This document shows positions 21,905 to 30,182 of a DNA stretch of 64,000 nucleotides, in pieces; within the stretch, counting starts at the first letter, position 1; each line of letters starts with the position of its first letter. Made by a program: the position numbers and the translations under genes. The notes under the pieces are model-generated. The model was not told the DNA's origin. It searched no databases and worked only from the letters and a program-made list of their open reading frames with translations. The stretch is from Mayfieldus profundus (GTDB lineage Bacteria; Actinomycetota; Thermoleophilia; Solirubrobacterales; 70-9): NCBI GenBank assembly GCA_038040325.1, contig JBBPIM010000001.1, positions 1-64,000 on the forward strand. The letters are read 5' to 3'.

Positions 21905-22723
21905 CTAGCCCGAATTCGGACGCTCGAGCAGCCTGAGTAAGAAGATCTTCCAGCGCCCGTCCACGTAATAGACGGTCCCTTGTGTCGGAACGCCGTCGTA
22001 CTTGCCGCCGACGTCCTCGAACACGATGATCGCGGCGACGTCGTCCACCCCGCTGGCGCTGATGAATTTCACGTCCGTCGCGAAGAAGTCCTCCGCCCTT
22101 TCGCGGGTGAACTGCACGCACCCCTCATAGCTGCCGAAGCCGACCTCGACCTGTTGCGGCAAAACGAGGTCGCGGCAGACACGCGGGGGATCGCGGGAGG
22201 TCTCGTACTCCTTCACGACCGCCCTGGCGGCCGTCGCGTCATCGGCGGGCAGCCGCAGCGCGCAGGCATCGAGCCCCAGTTCGCCGGCCACCTTCTGAGA
22301 GGTGCCGTAGGCGGCGCTCGCCTGTTCCGAGGTACGCTGGGCGGTCTCCTGGTCCCCCTTCTCGGCCGCCTCCGCCTGCCGGCGCGACGCCTCGATCTGC
22401 TCGTCGCGCAGGGCGACGAAGCGAGCGAACCGCTGGCGCTGCGCCACAGGGGGCTGAAGGCGGCGCAGCTTGGCCTGCCCCCGCTCGCGAGCAGGTCGCT
22501 GAGCCCCGACCAGTTCGGCGGTCTGCCTTTCGTTCGTATCCGGCCCTATCTTCAGGGCGGCTTCGACGATCCCACGAGTCGTCTCGGTGCAGATCTGATT
22601 GGCGCGGTCGGCGAATTCGTCCTTCGAGCCGCCGCCGTCTCCGCCCCCGCCGTCTCCCTCGCATGCGACGAGGCCGCCTGCAAGTGCTGCGGCGGCCACG
22701 ATCGTCAGCGCGAGGCTCTTCAT
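21905..22723 (-). CDS. putative lipoprotein of unknown function
   Basis: The 272-residue product begins with a lipoprotein signal peptide (MKSLALTIVAAAALAGGLVAC), with the Cys of LVAC at about residue 21 as the lipid-attachment site, followed by a Gly/Asp linker. The body has a helical region (residues 35-150) with KDEFADRANQICTETTRGIV, a pattern seen in small actinobacterial lipoproteins, and a C-terminal beta-rich part resembling SnoaL/NTF2-like sheets (TVYYVDGRWKIFLLRLLE). Four body Cys could pair outside the cell. The gene is downstream of the FtsH-like gene by 27 bases and may be co-transcribed with it. Confidence 0.7.
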   Translation of the reverse strand: MKSLALTIVAAAALAGGLVACEGDGGGGDGGGSKDEFADRANQICTETTRGIVEAALKIGPDTNERQTAELVGAQRPARERGQAKLRRLQPPVAQRQRFARFVALRDEQIEASRRQAEAAEKGDQETAQRTSEQASAAYGTSQKVAGELGLDACALRLPADDATAARAVVKEYETSRDPPRVCRDLVLPQQVEVGFGSYEGCVQFTRERAEDFFATDVKFISASGVDDVAAIIVFEDVGGKYDGVPTQGTVYYVDGRWKIFLLRLLERPNSG

Positions 22724-22750
22724 GCAGCCGACAACCTACGCGAGCAGGTT

Positions 22751-24337
22751 TCAGTCGGAGTCCTGGTCGGCGCGGAAGCGGTAGACCGGCTCTGCGGACG
22801 GCGGATCCGCCACCGGGTCGGCCCCCCCGGCGCCCTCCGGCGGGGACCCGGCTTCGGGCCCGCTCTCGGTTTCACGCGCCTCGTGCGCAGCGAAGATCTC
22901 GTCGAGATCCTCGCGGGTCAGGGTCTCGCGCTCGAGCGCGTTGACTGCGAGGTCGTCCAGGCAGCGCCGGTGCAGCTCGACCAGCCGGCGGGCGCGGCTG
23001 TATGCGATCTCGGCCAGGGTCTGGGCGCTTCGGTCGACGTCGCGGCGGGTCTGGTCGGAGAGCGCGTAGTCCCCGGTCGGCCGCGCCAGCGGTGAGCCCT
23101 CCAGCGGCTCCCCGCTCACCGACATCCCGAACTCGGTGACCATCTGCACGCAGATCGTGTGCACGTGGGTGAGGTCGTCGGCGGCGCCCGAGTAGGCCTC
23201 GCCGAACACCTCCTCCTCCGCGGCCCGCCCGCCCAGCAGGGTCACCATCTCGTCGAGAAGCTGGTTGCGCGAGCGCAGGTAGCGATCCTCCTCGGAGGCG
23301 TGCGCGACGAAGCCCAGCGCCGGGCCGCGAGGGACGATGCTGAGGATCTCCGGCGGGTCGAGCCCTACAAGCTTGCGCGTCAGGGCATGGCCGGCCTCGT
23401 GGTAGGCGACGATCCGCCGCTCCTTCTCATTCAGGCGGCGCGACTGCTGCGAGCCGACCGACTGGCGCAGCAGCGCCTCGTGCAGGTCGTCGCGGGCGAT
23501 CGCGCTGCGGCCCTGGCGGCCGGCGATGATCGCCGCCTCGTTGAGCGCGTTGGCGAGCTGCGCGCCGGTCAGGCCCGTGGTCTTGCGGGCGATGTCGCGA
23601 AGGTTGAGGTCGTCGCCGAGCGGCTTGTTGCGGCTGTGGGCGCGCAAAATCGCCTCCCGCCCCTCCCGGTCGGGTGGCGCGACGAGGATCTGGCGGTCGA
23701 AGCGTCCCGGCCGCAGCAGCGCGTGGTCGAGCTTCTCCACGTTGTTGGAGGCGGCGATCACGATCACCGTGCCCGGGTCGCGCTCGAAGCCGTCCAGCTC
23801 GACCAGCAGCTGGTTCAGCGCCTGCTCGCGCTCGCTGCTGCCGCCGTCACCGGCGCCGGTGCGGCGCCCGCCAACCGCGTCGAGCTCGTCGATGAAGATC
23901 ACCGCCCGCCCCGACTTGCGCGCCTCCTTGAACAGGCGGCGGATCCGGGCTGCGCCGCGGCCGACGAACATCTCGACGAAGCTCGATCCCGACGCGGCGA
24001 AGAAATCGACTCCCGCCTGGGCGGCGACTGCCCGGGCGAGCATTGTCTTCCCCGTCCCGGGGGGTCCGAACAGCAGCACCCCTCGCGGCGCCCGAGCCCC
24101 CAGCGCCTCGAAGCGGTCGGGATCGCGCAGCCACTCCACGACGTCCACCAGCTCATCCTTGGCCGGATCCACGCCCTGCACATCGTCCCAGAGGATCGGC
24201 GCGGTCTGGCTTGCCCTGACCGTCTCCGGCCGCGTCGTCCGCATCGTCCCCCGGAGGAGGAGGACGAACACGACCAGCAGCGCGGCCATGAAGAAGACGC
24301 CGAACACCGGGTACCACTCGAGGAAGAAGTCGTTCAC
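22751..24337 (-). CDS. FtsH-like membrane AAA+ zinc protease with a single membrane helix
   Basis: From GTG 24337 the protein is 528 residues. One hydrophobic helix (about 10-29) is followed at once by the AAA+ module: Walker A GPPGTGKT (91-98), Walker B VIFIDELDAV (near 150), SRH LLRPGRFDRQ. The M41 protease domain carries HEAGH (313-317) and the downstream Asp-containing segment ADDLTHVHTICVQMV. True FtsH has two helices and a periplasmic domain of about 75 residues; both are missing, so the topology differs and the protein is shorter than the usual 600-700. It should degrade membrane or unfolded proteins from the cytosolic face. A GATAAT element lies upstream. Confidence 0.85.
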   Translation of the reverse strand: MNDFFLEWYPVFGVFFMAALLVVFVLLLRGTMRTTRPETVRASQTAPILWDDVQGVDPAKDELVDVVEWLRDPDRFEALGARAPRGVLLFGPPGTGKTMLARAVAAQAGVDFFAASGSSFVEMFVGRGAARIRRLFKEARKSGRAVIFIDELDAVGGRRTGAGDGGSSEREQALNQLLVELDGFERDPGTVIVIAASNNVEKLDHALLRPGRFDRQILVAPPDREGREAILRAHSRNKPLGDDLNLRDIARKTTGLTGAQLANALNEAAIIAGRQGRSAIARDDLHEALLRQSVGSQQSRRLNEKERRIVAYHEAGHALTRKLVGLDPPEILSIVPRGPALGFVAHASEEDRYLRSRNQLLDEMVTLLGGRAAEEEVFGEAYSGAADDLTHVHTICVQMVTEFGMSVSGEPLEGSPLARPTGDYALSDQTRRDVDRSAQTLAEIAYSRARRLVELHRRCLDDLAVNALERETLTREDLDEIFAAHEARETESGPEAGSPPEGAGGADPVADPPSAEPVYRFRADQDSD

Positions 24338-24444
24338 GAGGCGTGGATCAGGCGGTCGGCATGGGAGTGGAGGTCGGGAGCAGGGCAAATTATCCCGTAT
24401 CCCTCATCTCGCCTATCGGCAGATCGCCCGCCCGCCTGTACTCG

Positions 24445-24450
24445 TAATGT
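24445..24450 (+). promoter_or_regulatory. -10 element of leaderless promoter for 31-residue ORF
   Basis: TAATGT is seven bases before ATG 24458, the same geometry as the other leaderless starts in this window. Confidence 0.45.
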
Positions 24451-24457
24451 CCCCGGC

Positions 24458-24553
24458 ATGAGATCTGCATGGACGCTTGTGGCAGTCCTGGCCGCCGCAA
24501 CCGCACTCGCCCACGGCTTCTTCCTTGCCCGCGAGAGCTTCAGGACGTTCTGA
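24458..24553 (+). CDS. 31-residue hydrophobic small ORF upstream of SGNH hydrolase
   Basis: The frame encodes MRSAWTLVAVLAAATALAH plus twelve residues (GFFLARESFRTF). It has one membrane-spanning or signal-like segment. The ATG has a -10 box at leaderless spacing. After its stop a perfect GC-rich hairpin (24555-24575) fills the gap to the SGNH start codon, so the small ORF may act as a leader or coupling ORF, or encode a small membrane protein. This is inferred from the layout. Confidence 0.5.
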   Translation: MRSAWTLVAVLAAATALAHGFFLARESFRTF

Positions 24554-24554
24554 G

Positions 24555-24575
24555 GGCCGCGCCCGGCGCGCGGCC
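24555..24575 (+). promoter_or_regulatory. stem-loop between small ORF and SGNH start codon
   Basis: GGCCGCG (24555-24561) pairs with CGCGGCC (24569-24575), loop of seven. The stem ends directly against ATG 24576 and there is no Shine-Dalgarno, so translation of the hydrolase may need readthrough by ribosomes from the small ORF. Confidence 0.4.
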
Positions 24576-25361
24576 ATGGCGGCGGTCGCCCTGGCCGGGC
24601 TGTGGCTGGCGGCCGCCGCGCCGGCCCGCGGCGCCGGAGGGGTACTGGTCGTCGGCGACAGCCTCGAGGTTGGCACCTCGCCCTACCTGCGCCAGCAGCT
24701 TCCCGGCATCCCGCTCACCGTAGACGCCCGCACCAGCCGCCCCAGCGGCGACGGGGTCGAGGTGCTCGGCGCCAGACTGAGGCCGACCGACGAGGTAGTG
24801 GTCTTCGATCTCGGGGTCAACGACGACCCCGCCCAGCCCGAGATCCTCGCCGGCGACCTGCGGGCCGCCCGCTCGATCGCCGGCGACCGCTGCATGGTCG
24901 TCGCCACCCTCAGCCGCCCACCCCTGGCCGGCGTCTCGGTCGACGGGCTGAACAGCGCGGTGCGCAACTTCGCCGCGCAGTCGCCGCCGGTGGCGCTGGC
25001 CGACTGGCGCGCCGCAACGCTCGCCAGCCCCGGGCTGCTCGCCGCTGACGGCGTGCACGCGACGCCGCAGGGCTATGCGGTGCGCGCGCAGATCGTCGCC
25101 CAGGCGATCGGGGAGTGCCTGGCCTCCGGCGCCCCCACCCGAGGCGCGCCACCGTCCGCAGCGCCGGCCCCATCCGCGCCGCCCGGCCGCGCCCCCCCGC
25201 GCCCGGCGCCCAGGAGACCGCCGCCGCTGCTGGTGATCGTGCTGCGCGAGATCGGGAGCACGCTCGCCGCCGTCGGCGGCGAGGTGCGCGACGGGATCGC
25301 TGCCTGGGTGCCGCCGCCGGTGTTCCGGGCGTTGGCCGGACCGGCACCGCCGGCCTACTGA
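24576..25361 (+). CDS. secreted SGNH/GDSL-type hydrolase
   Basis: From ATG 24576 the product has 261 residues: a signal peptide (MAAVALAGLWLAAAAPARGAG) and an SGNH domain. Block I is VVGDSLEVGT (catalytic Ser), the Gly/Asn region is DLGVNDDP, and block V is DGVHATPQGY (Asp-His). A Pro/Ala-rich linker and a hydrophobic or amphipathic C-terminal helix (LVIVLREIGSTLAAVGG) follow. Such enzymes remove acyl or acetyl groups from cell-surface polymers. It is convergent with another SGNH hydrolase ten bases away, which shares the GDSLxVGTxPY start of block I. A longer frame from 24477 is not supported. Confidence 0.8.
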   Translation: MAAVALAGLWLAAAAPARGAGGVLVVGDSLEVGTSPYLRQQLPGIPLTVDARTSRPSGDGVEVLGARLRPTDEVVVFDLGVNDDPAQPEILAGDLRAARSIAGDRCMVVATLSRPPLAGVSVDGLNSAVRNFAAQSPPVALADWRAATLASPGLLAADGVHATPQGYAVRAQIVAQAIGECLASGAPTRGAPPSAAPAPSAPPGRAPPRPAPRRPPPLLVIVLREIGSTLAAVGGEVRDGIAAWVPPPVFRALAGPAPPAY

Positions 25362-25371
25362 GTGAGGGACC

Positions 25372-25965
25372 TCAGCGGCTGCGAAGGCCCTTCACGCAGC
25401 GCCTCACCTCGCGCGCGATCGCCGCCGCCCGGGATCGGTAGCCGTCCGCGTTGGGGTGAACGCCGTCGGACCCGATCCAGTAGGGGTGGCGGCGGACCAT
25501 CCGCGTCCACTTGACGACGCGGAGGTTGCGATGCCTGCGGTTCTCCTCGGCCAGCACGGCGTTGTAGCCCGAGTAGGTGCGGCCCGCGACGGCCGGACGC
25601 ACGATGTTGGGCCAGACGACGCAGTGCCGGCGCCCCGCCATGTGAACCGTGGACCGCACCGCGGCTCGGAACGCATCCACCTGGCGTGGGTCGTCGTTGG
25701 TGCCGAGGCTCATCACCACCACTCGCGGGAATTTGCGAAGGCCGCGCAGGATTGCCACTCCCTGCGGCGCGTGGCGGGAGATCGACGTCGACTGCCTGAC
25801 CCGAAACCTGTGCAGCCGGCCCGGGATGTAGGGGCGGGTGCCGACCGCCAGCGAATCCCCGTTGACGAACACGCGCGGCCTGCGGTGGTGCTTGCGGCTG
25901 CCGGCGGGGACGGCGACCATCGCGCCCAGCAGCAGTGCCAGCGCGACAACGGCGGCAGCCTTCAT
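25372..25965 (-). CDS. secreted SGNH/GDSL-type hydrolase (second copy, convergent)
   Basis: From ATG 25965 the product has 197 residues. A signal peptide (MKAAAVVALALLLGAMVAVP) precedes VFVNGDSLAVGTRPYIPGRL (catalytic Ser in GDSL), MSLGTNDDPRQ and SDGVHPNADGY (Asp-His). Compared with the gene at 24576 it keeps the same blocks but lacks the Pro-rich linker and C-terminal helix. The two genes face each other with ten bases between stops. The substrate is unknown; peptidoglycan or polysaccharide deacylation is the common role of secreted members. Confidence 0.8.
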   Translation of the reverse strand: MKAAAVVALALLLGAMVAVPAGSRKHHRRPRVFVNGDSLAVGTRPYIPGRLHRFRVRQSTSISRHAPQGVAILRGLRKFPRVVVMSLGTNDDPRQVDAFRAAVRSTVHMAGRRHCVVWPNIVRPAVAGRTYSGYNAVLAEENRRHRNLRVVKWTRMVRRHPYWIGSDGVHPNADGYRSRAAAIAREVRRCVKGLRSR

Positions 25966-26137
25966 CAGCGCGGGCCGATCCCCGGGACGAATTGGCGCGG
26001 TGTCCCTCACCGGGCCCGGCATTGTCCCTTATGCTGCCGCCCCTCCAACCGGCCGCGGGCCTTCGAAAGGGAGTCAGGGACGATCATCTTCGGCGGCAAC
26101 AGCATCAAGGGCATCCTGGTCTGGACACGAGTTGAGC

Positions 26138-26143
26138 CACAAT
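26138..26143 (+). promoter_or_regulatory. -10-like element of leaderless promoter for Mth938-like gene
   Basis: CACAAT ends seven bases before GTG 26151. The 185 bases before this gene (25966-26150) otherwise contain only the divergent upstream region of the SGNH gene and nothing else recognisable. Confidence 0.4.
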
Positions 26144-26150
26144 TCACGGC

Positions 26151-26492
26151 GTGGCCGAGTTGAGCGACTACAGCTTCGGGTGCCTCGTCGTCGACGGCAC
26201 CGAGCACCGCCGCGACCTGATCGTGCTGCCGGACCGGGTCGTGGCCGACTGGTGGCGCAAGGACGGCCACTCGCTTGCGATGGAGGACCTCGACGAGGTG
26301 CTCGATGAGCTGCCCGAGCGGCTGGTGCTCGGATGCGGTCACGATGGACGGTTGAGGCCGGACCCGGTGGTGATCGAGGCGCTGCGCAAGCGCGGCGTCG
26401 AGGTCGAGGCCCTGCCCACCGCCGAGGCGGTCGCGCGCTACGGGCGGCTCGACCCCCGGCACACGGCCGGCGCCTTTCACCTCACCTGCTGA
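26151..26492 (+). CDS. Mth938/NDUFAF3-like domain protein (DUF498)
   Basis: The 113-residue protein (GTG start) matches the small alpha/beta Mth938 fold: IVLPDRVVADWWRKDGHSLA, LDELPERLVLGCGHDGRLRP, then VIEALRKRGVEVEALPTAEAV. The mitochondrial relative NDUFAF3 is a complex I assembly factor; bacterial copies have no proven role. There is no catalytic motif. The gene is convergent with the CFA-synthase-like gene and overlaps its end by eleven bases. Confidence 0.78.
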   Translation: MAELSDYSFGCLVVDGTEHRRDLIVLPDRVVADWWRKDGHSLAMEDLDEVLDELPERLVLGCGHDGRLRPDPVVIEALRKRGVEVEALPTAEAVARYGRLDPRHTAGAFHLTC

Positions 26493-27759
26493 CGGTACCG
26501 CTTGCGGATCGGCCGCCGCCCGTCGTCAGCGCGGCCTGGCGCACTCGCCGCTCCGCAGCCGGAAGGTCGTCCCGGCGGTACGCCGGCTTGGCGAGCAGCA
26601 GCTGCACGTCGCCCAGCCGCCGCTCCCGGAACCCTGCTTCGCTGATCTGGAAATAGAGGCGCCAGAGGCGGCGGAAGCGCTCGTCGTAGCCACGCTCCCC
26701 GATCCGGTCCTCGTTGGCGCGGAAGCGCTGCTCCCACGCGGCCAGCGTCTCGGCGTAATGCGCAGTGATGTCTTCCATCCACAGCTGGCGCATGTCCGTC
26801 ACGCGGCCGATGCATTCGGCGATCTTCGCCCGCGACGGCAGGCATCCGCCGGGGAAGATCAGGGTGTTGGCGAAGCTCTTCGCCACCTTCTCCAGCTCGT
26901 AGGCGCGGTCGTCGATCACGATCGCCTGCAGCAGCATCAGACCGTCGGGAGCGAGCAGGCGCGAGCAGCACGCAAAGAAAGTGTCGAAGTACTGCCAGCC
27001 GACGGCCTCGATCATCTCCACCGAGACGAGCTTGTCGTAGCTGCCGCGCAGGTCGCGGTAGTCGCTGAGCAGGACCTCGACGCGGTCCTCGAGACCAGCC
27101 TCGGCAATTCGCCCCAACGCGTAGTCGCGCTGCTGCGCCGAGAGCGTCGTGGTGGTGACCCGGCAGCCGTGCTCGGCCGCGGCATGGATCGCCAGTCCGC
27201 CCCAGCCGGTGCCGATCTCCAGCAGGTGGTCGTCGGGCCGCAGCTGCAGCCCCTCGCAGAGCCGCTCCAGCTTCGCCAGCTGGGCCTGTTCCAGCGTCGC
27301 ACCCGGATAGGGGAAGTACGCGCACGAGTACTGCATGCGCGGGTCGAGATAGAGCTCGAAGAGATCGTTGCCGAGGTCGTAGTGGGCGGCGACGTTGCTG
27401 CGGGCCCCGGCGCGCGTGTTGCGCGGGATGCGCCCGGCCAGCCGCTGGGCGCGCCCGGTGACGGGGTGGATGCGGCGGCGCCAGACATCCAGCCGCGGCA
27501 TGTTGCGGGCGCCGATCCGAAACAGCGACACGAGGTCGTCGCAGTCCCACCAGCCGTCGCTGTAGGAGCGGCCGACTCCGACGCTGCCGTGCAGCAGCGC
27601 CAGCCAGGCCCGCGCGTTGTTGACGCGGACCGTGGCCTGCAGCTCCGCCTCGGGCTCGCCGAACACGCGCGCCCGGCCCGCCTCCACCACCTCGAGGCGG
27701 CCGCCGCCGATGCGGTCGAAGACATGGTTGAGCCCTGCGCGTGCGGCTCGTTCGATCAT
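26482..27759 (-). CDS. cyclopropane-fatty-acyl-phospholipid synthase family methyltransferase
   Basis: I start at ATG 27759 (425 residues); longer frames reach into the divergent peroxidase. The enzyme would add a SAM-derived methylene or methyl group to unsaturated acyl chains in membrane lipids. N-terminal lipid-binding helices (about 1-110, with VNNARAWLALLHGSVGVGRS and SYSDGWWDCDDL) lead to AHYDLGNDLFELYLD and MQYSCAYF, diagnostic for CfaS. The SAM site is LLEIGTGWGGLAIHAA and VEMIEAVGWQYFDTFF holds the active-site Glu region. Length is typical (about 400-430). A -10-like GAGAAT lies 13 bases before the ATG. Confidence 0.88.
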   Translation of the reverse strand: MIERAARAGLNHVFDRIGGGRLEVVEAGRARVFGEPEAELQATVRVNNARAWLALLHGSVGVGRSYSDGWWDCDDLVSLFRIGARNMPRLDVWRRRIHPVTGRAQRLAGRIPRNTRAGARSNVAAHYDLGNDLFELYLDPRMQYSCAYFPYPGATLEQAQLAKLERLCEGLQLRPDDHLLEIGTGWGGLAIHAAAEHGCRVTTTTLSAQQRDYALGRIAEAGLEDRVEVLLSDYRDLRGSYDKLVSVEMIEAVGWQYFDTFFACCSRLLAPDGLMLLQAIVIDDRAYELEKVAKSFANTLIFPGGCLPSRAKIAECIGRVTDMRQLWMEDITAHYAETLAAWEQRFRANEDRIGERGYDERFRRLWRLYFQISEAGFRERRLGDVQLLLAKPAYRRDDLPAAERRVRQAALTTGGGRSASGTVSR

Positions 27760-27787
27760 CTCTGCGGCGCAGATTCTCACACCCTCA

Positions 27788-28738
27788 GTGCAATCCGGGT
27801 ACGCTCGCGCCATAGACGTCGGTGGCGACCTGTACGAGCAGCTCGTCGACGCCGCCAACGACGTCTACGGCGCGCATAAGGGACGCCGCGCGCTGCATAC
27901 CAAGGGCTTCTACTGCGAGGGCACCTTTCGAGCCTCGCCCGAAGCCGCCGAGCTGACCCGGGCTCCCCATCTGCAGGGCGACGAGGTGCCGGTGCTGATC
28001 CGCCTTTCGGTGGCCGGTGGCGACCCCGACGTTCACGATGGCGAGCGCGAACCGCGTGGGATGGCGATCCGCTTCAACCTCCCCGACGGGGCCGAGACCG
28101 ACCTGCTCTGCGTCAGCTCGCCGGTCTTCCCGAGCCGCACTCCGGAGGATTTCCTCGAGCTGCTGCGGCTGCGCAAGCCGGATCCGGAGACGGGCCAGCC
28201 CGACATGGAGGGGCTCGGCGAGTTCCTGCAGAGCCACCCCGAGAGCATGGCCGCAGTCCAGGCGACGCTGGGGACGCCGCCACCGGTCAGCTACGCGCAA
28301 CTGGTCTACAACTCGATCCACTCCTTCAAGCTCGTCGACGGCGAGGGCGAGGGGCGCTGGATCCGCTACCGCTGGGACGCCGAGGCCGGGGAGGAGAGGA
28401 TCGAGGACGACGAGGAGGCCAAGTCCCGCGACTCCGACCACATGCGCACCGAGCTGGAAGAGCGGCTCGGGGCGGGGCCGGCGGCGTTCGAGCTCCAGTT
28501 CGTGCTGGCGGAGGAGGACGACGCGATCGACGATCCGACAGTCGCCTGGCCCGACGATCGCCGCCGCATCGCAGCCGGCCGGCTCGAGATCGAGCGCATG
28601 GTCGAGGACCCCGAGCAGGGGGGGTCGGTGGTGGTATTCGACCCGATCAAGGTGATCGACGGGATCGAGCTGTCGGACGACCCGATCCTCCACGCACGGC
28701 CGCGCGCCTACTCGGTCTCGGTCGAGCGGCGCGCCTGA
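27788..28738 (+). CDS. catalase-related heme peroxidase (SrpA-like)
   Basis: The product has about 316 residues from GTG 27788. It shows the catalase core without the long C-terminal domains: RALHTKGFYCEGTF with the distal His, DEVPVLIRLSVAGGDPDVHD, PRGMAIRFNLPDG, SSPVFPSRTPEDFLELL, and near the end RPRAYSVSVERRA with the proximal Tyr. Such short catalase-like proteins act as peroxidases with organic substrates. A TACGCT hexamer lies six bases before an in-frame ATA at 27812; by the leaderless pattern of this window that ATA could be the true start. It is divergent from the CFA-synthase gene, with 28 bases between starts. Confidence 0.8.
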   Translation: MQSGYARAIDVGGDLYEQLVDAANDVYGAHKGRRALHTKGFYCEGTFRASPEAAELTRAPHLQGDEVPVLIRLSVAGGDPDVHDGEREPRGMAIRFNLPDGAETDLLCVSSPVFPSRTPEDFLELLRLRKPDPETGQPDMEGLGEFLQSHPESMAAVQATLGTPPPVSYAQLVYNSIHSFKLVDGEGEGRWIRYRWDAEAGEERIEDDEEAKSRDSDHMRTELEERLGAGPAAFELQFVLAEEDDAIDDPTVAWPDDRRRIAAGRLEIERMVEDPEQGGSVVVFDPIKVIDGIELSDDPILHARPRAYSVSVERRA

Positions 28739-28943
28739 GCTCGCGAGTACGCCATGCGGTGGCAGCGCGATTCGCGTCGAGGTTCGGCGCCGGGGGCTCG
28801 AGCCCGTTCACTCTCGCGCTCAGCCGACCCTAGGCGCCGCTGAAACGGATCTTGCAGGCAGGCAGGCCATACTGGTGCGGCCGGCCGCGCCGACGGCGAG
28901 GGGACGACCGCAGCGCAGCCTCGAGTGACGTGTTGGAGCAAAC
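28739..28943 (+). other. 205-base gap, probable promoter region of the secreted hydrolase operon
   Basis: There is no open frame of merit. A -10-like CATACT near 28868 and a GGAG before GTG 28944 suggest a promoter with a leader of about 70 bases. I see no clear riboswitch or terminator. Confidence 0.35.
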
Positions 28944-30182
28944 GTGAGCAGAGCCAGCCGCAGCAGAGGGCCCCTTCGCTGGGTCCTGGGGGTGGCGCTC
29001 GCCTGCTGCGCCGCGTTGCCGGTCCTCGTGCCGGCCGTGACCGGTGCCCAGACCCCTCCGGATACGGGCGGAGCCCCCGAGCCGGGTGCCGAAGCCAGCG
29101 CGTTCGACGCCCAGGGGATGTGGATCTGGTACGTGAGCCGCTCCAGTGGCGGCAGCACGGCGCGAATCATCTCCCGTGCGCGACGCTCGGGCGTGCGCAC
29201 GGTCTACATCAAGGCGGGCGACGCCGCCAGCTCCTGGAGCCAGCTCACCAGTTCGCTGGTCGCCGGGCTTCACGCCGGCGGGCTGCGGGTCTGCGCATGG
29301 CAGTTCGTCTATGGCGACTCGCCCGCCACCGAGGCCAAGGTCGGCGCAGGGGCGGTCGACAAGGGGGCCGATTGCCTGATCATCGACGCCGAGGGTCACT
29401 ACGAAGGCAAGTACGCGGCCGCGGACCGCTACATCCAGGCGCTGCGGGCGCGAATCGGCCCCGACTTTCCGGTCTCGCTGGCGGGGTTTCCCTACGTCGA
29501 CTACCACCCCGGTTTTCCCTACTCGGTGTTCCTGGGGCCGGACGGTGCGCAGTACAGCCAGCCGCAGATGTACTGGAAGGCGATTGGGACCAGCGTCCGC
29601 ACCGTGTACTCCCACACCTACCTCTACAACCGCGTCTTCAAGCGCCCGATCTATCCGATCGGGCAGACCTATGAGAACCCCGGCCGGCGCAAGATCAAGA
29701 AGTTCCGCCGCTTCGCGGTCAACTACGGAGCCGCCGGGGTCAGCTGGTGGTCCTGGCAGGAGACTGCGGCCGGCGAGTGGCGGGCGCTGGGCCGCCGCGT
29801 GAGGCGGGTCAGGGGGCTGCGCCCGAGCTATTCGCATCCGATGCTGAAGAGGGGCAGCCGCGGCGACCTCGTGGTGTGGGCGCAGGAGCACCTGATCGCC
29901 GCCGGCCAGACGCAGCTGCCCGTGACCGGGGTCTTCGGCAACGGCACCCACAACGCCGTGGTCGCCTTCCAGCAGCAGAACGGGCTGTTCGCCGACGGCG
30001 TGGTCGGCACAACTACCTGGCGCAAGCTGCTCTCCTACACGCCGGAGCGGGTGCCCTGGGGATCGCGCAAGACGGCTCGCCCATCGGCCGCGTATCGCGC
30101 CCGGCCCGGCGGCGCCCCCGCACCGCTCTCCGCCTCGATGCCGGCCCGCGCATACGAGATCGACCCCGGGCCCAGGCCGTGA
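28944..30182 (+). CDS. secreted glycoside-hydrolase-like TIM barrel with C-terminal peptidoglycan-binding domain
   Basis: The 412-residue protein (GTG start, GGAG seven bases before) has a signal peptide (residues 1-36). A GH25-like barrel runs from GMWIWYVSRSSGG to SWWSWQETAAGEW: strands TVYIKAGD, VCAWQFVYGDSP, CLIIDAEGHYEGKYAAADRY (acidic DAE at a strand end) and YSQPQMYWKAIG. Residues about 295-360 form a peptidoglycan-binding PGB1 repeat (LKRGSRGDLVVWAQEHLIAA, AVVAFQQQNGLFADGVVG, TTTWRKLL). A Pro/Arg-rich tail ends it. It probably cuts or binds the cell wall. Its TGA overlaps the GTG of the next gene (GTGA). Confidence 0.8.
   Translation: MSRASRSRGPLRWVLGVALACCAALPVLVPAVTGAQTPPDTGGAPEPGAEASAFDAQGMWIWYVSRSSGGSTARIISRARRSGVRTVYIKAGDAASSWSQLTSSLVAGLHAGGLRVCAWQFVYGDSPATEAKVGAGAVDKGADCLIIDAEGHYEGKYAAADRYIQALRARIGPDFPVSLAGFPYVDYHPGFPYSVFLGPDGAQYSQPQMYWKAIGTSVRTVYSHTYLYNRVFKRPIYPIGQTYENPGRRKIKKFRRFAVNYGAAGVSWWSWQETAAGEWRALGRRVRRVRGLRPSYSHPMLKRGSRGDLVVWAQEHLIAAGQTQLPVTGVFGNGTHNAVVAFQQQNGLFADGVVGTTTWRKLLSYTPERVPWGSRKTARPSAAYRARPGGAPAPLSASMPARAYEIDPGPRP

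Noticed and set aside
22751..24388. Start of the FtsH-like gene at 24388
   Set aside because: The added residues are Pro/Arg-rich, lack a ribosome-binding site and precede a normal membrane helix; GTG 24337 is better.
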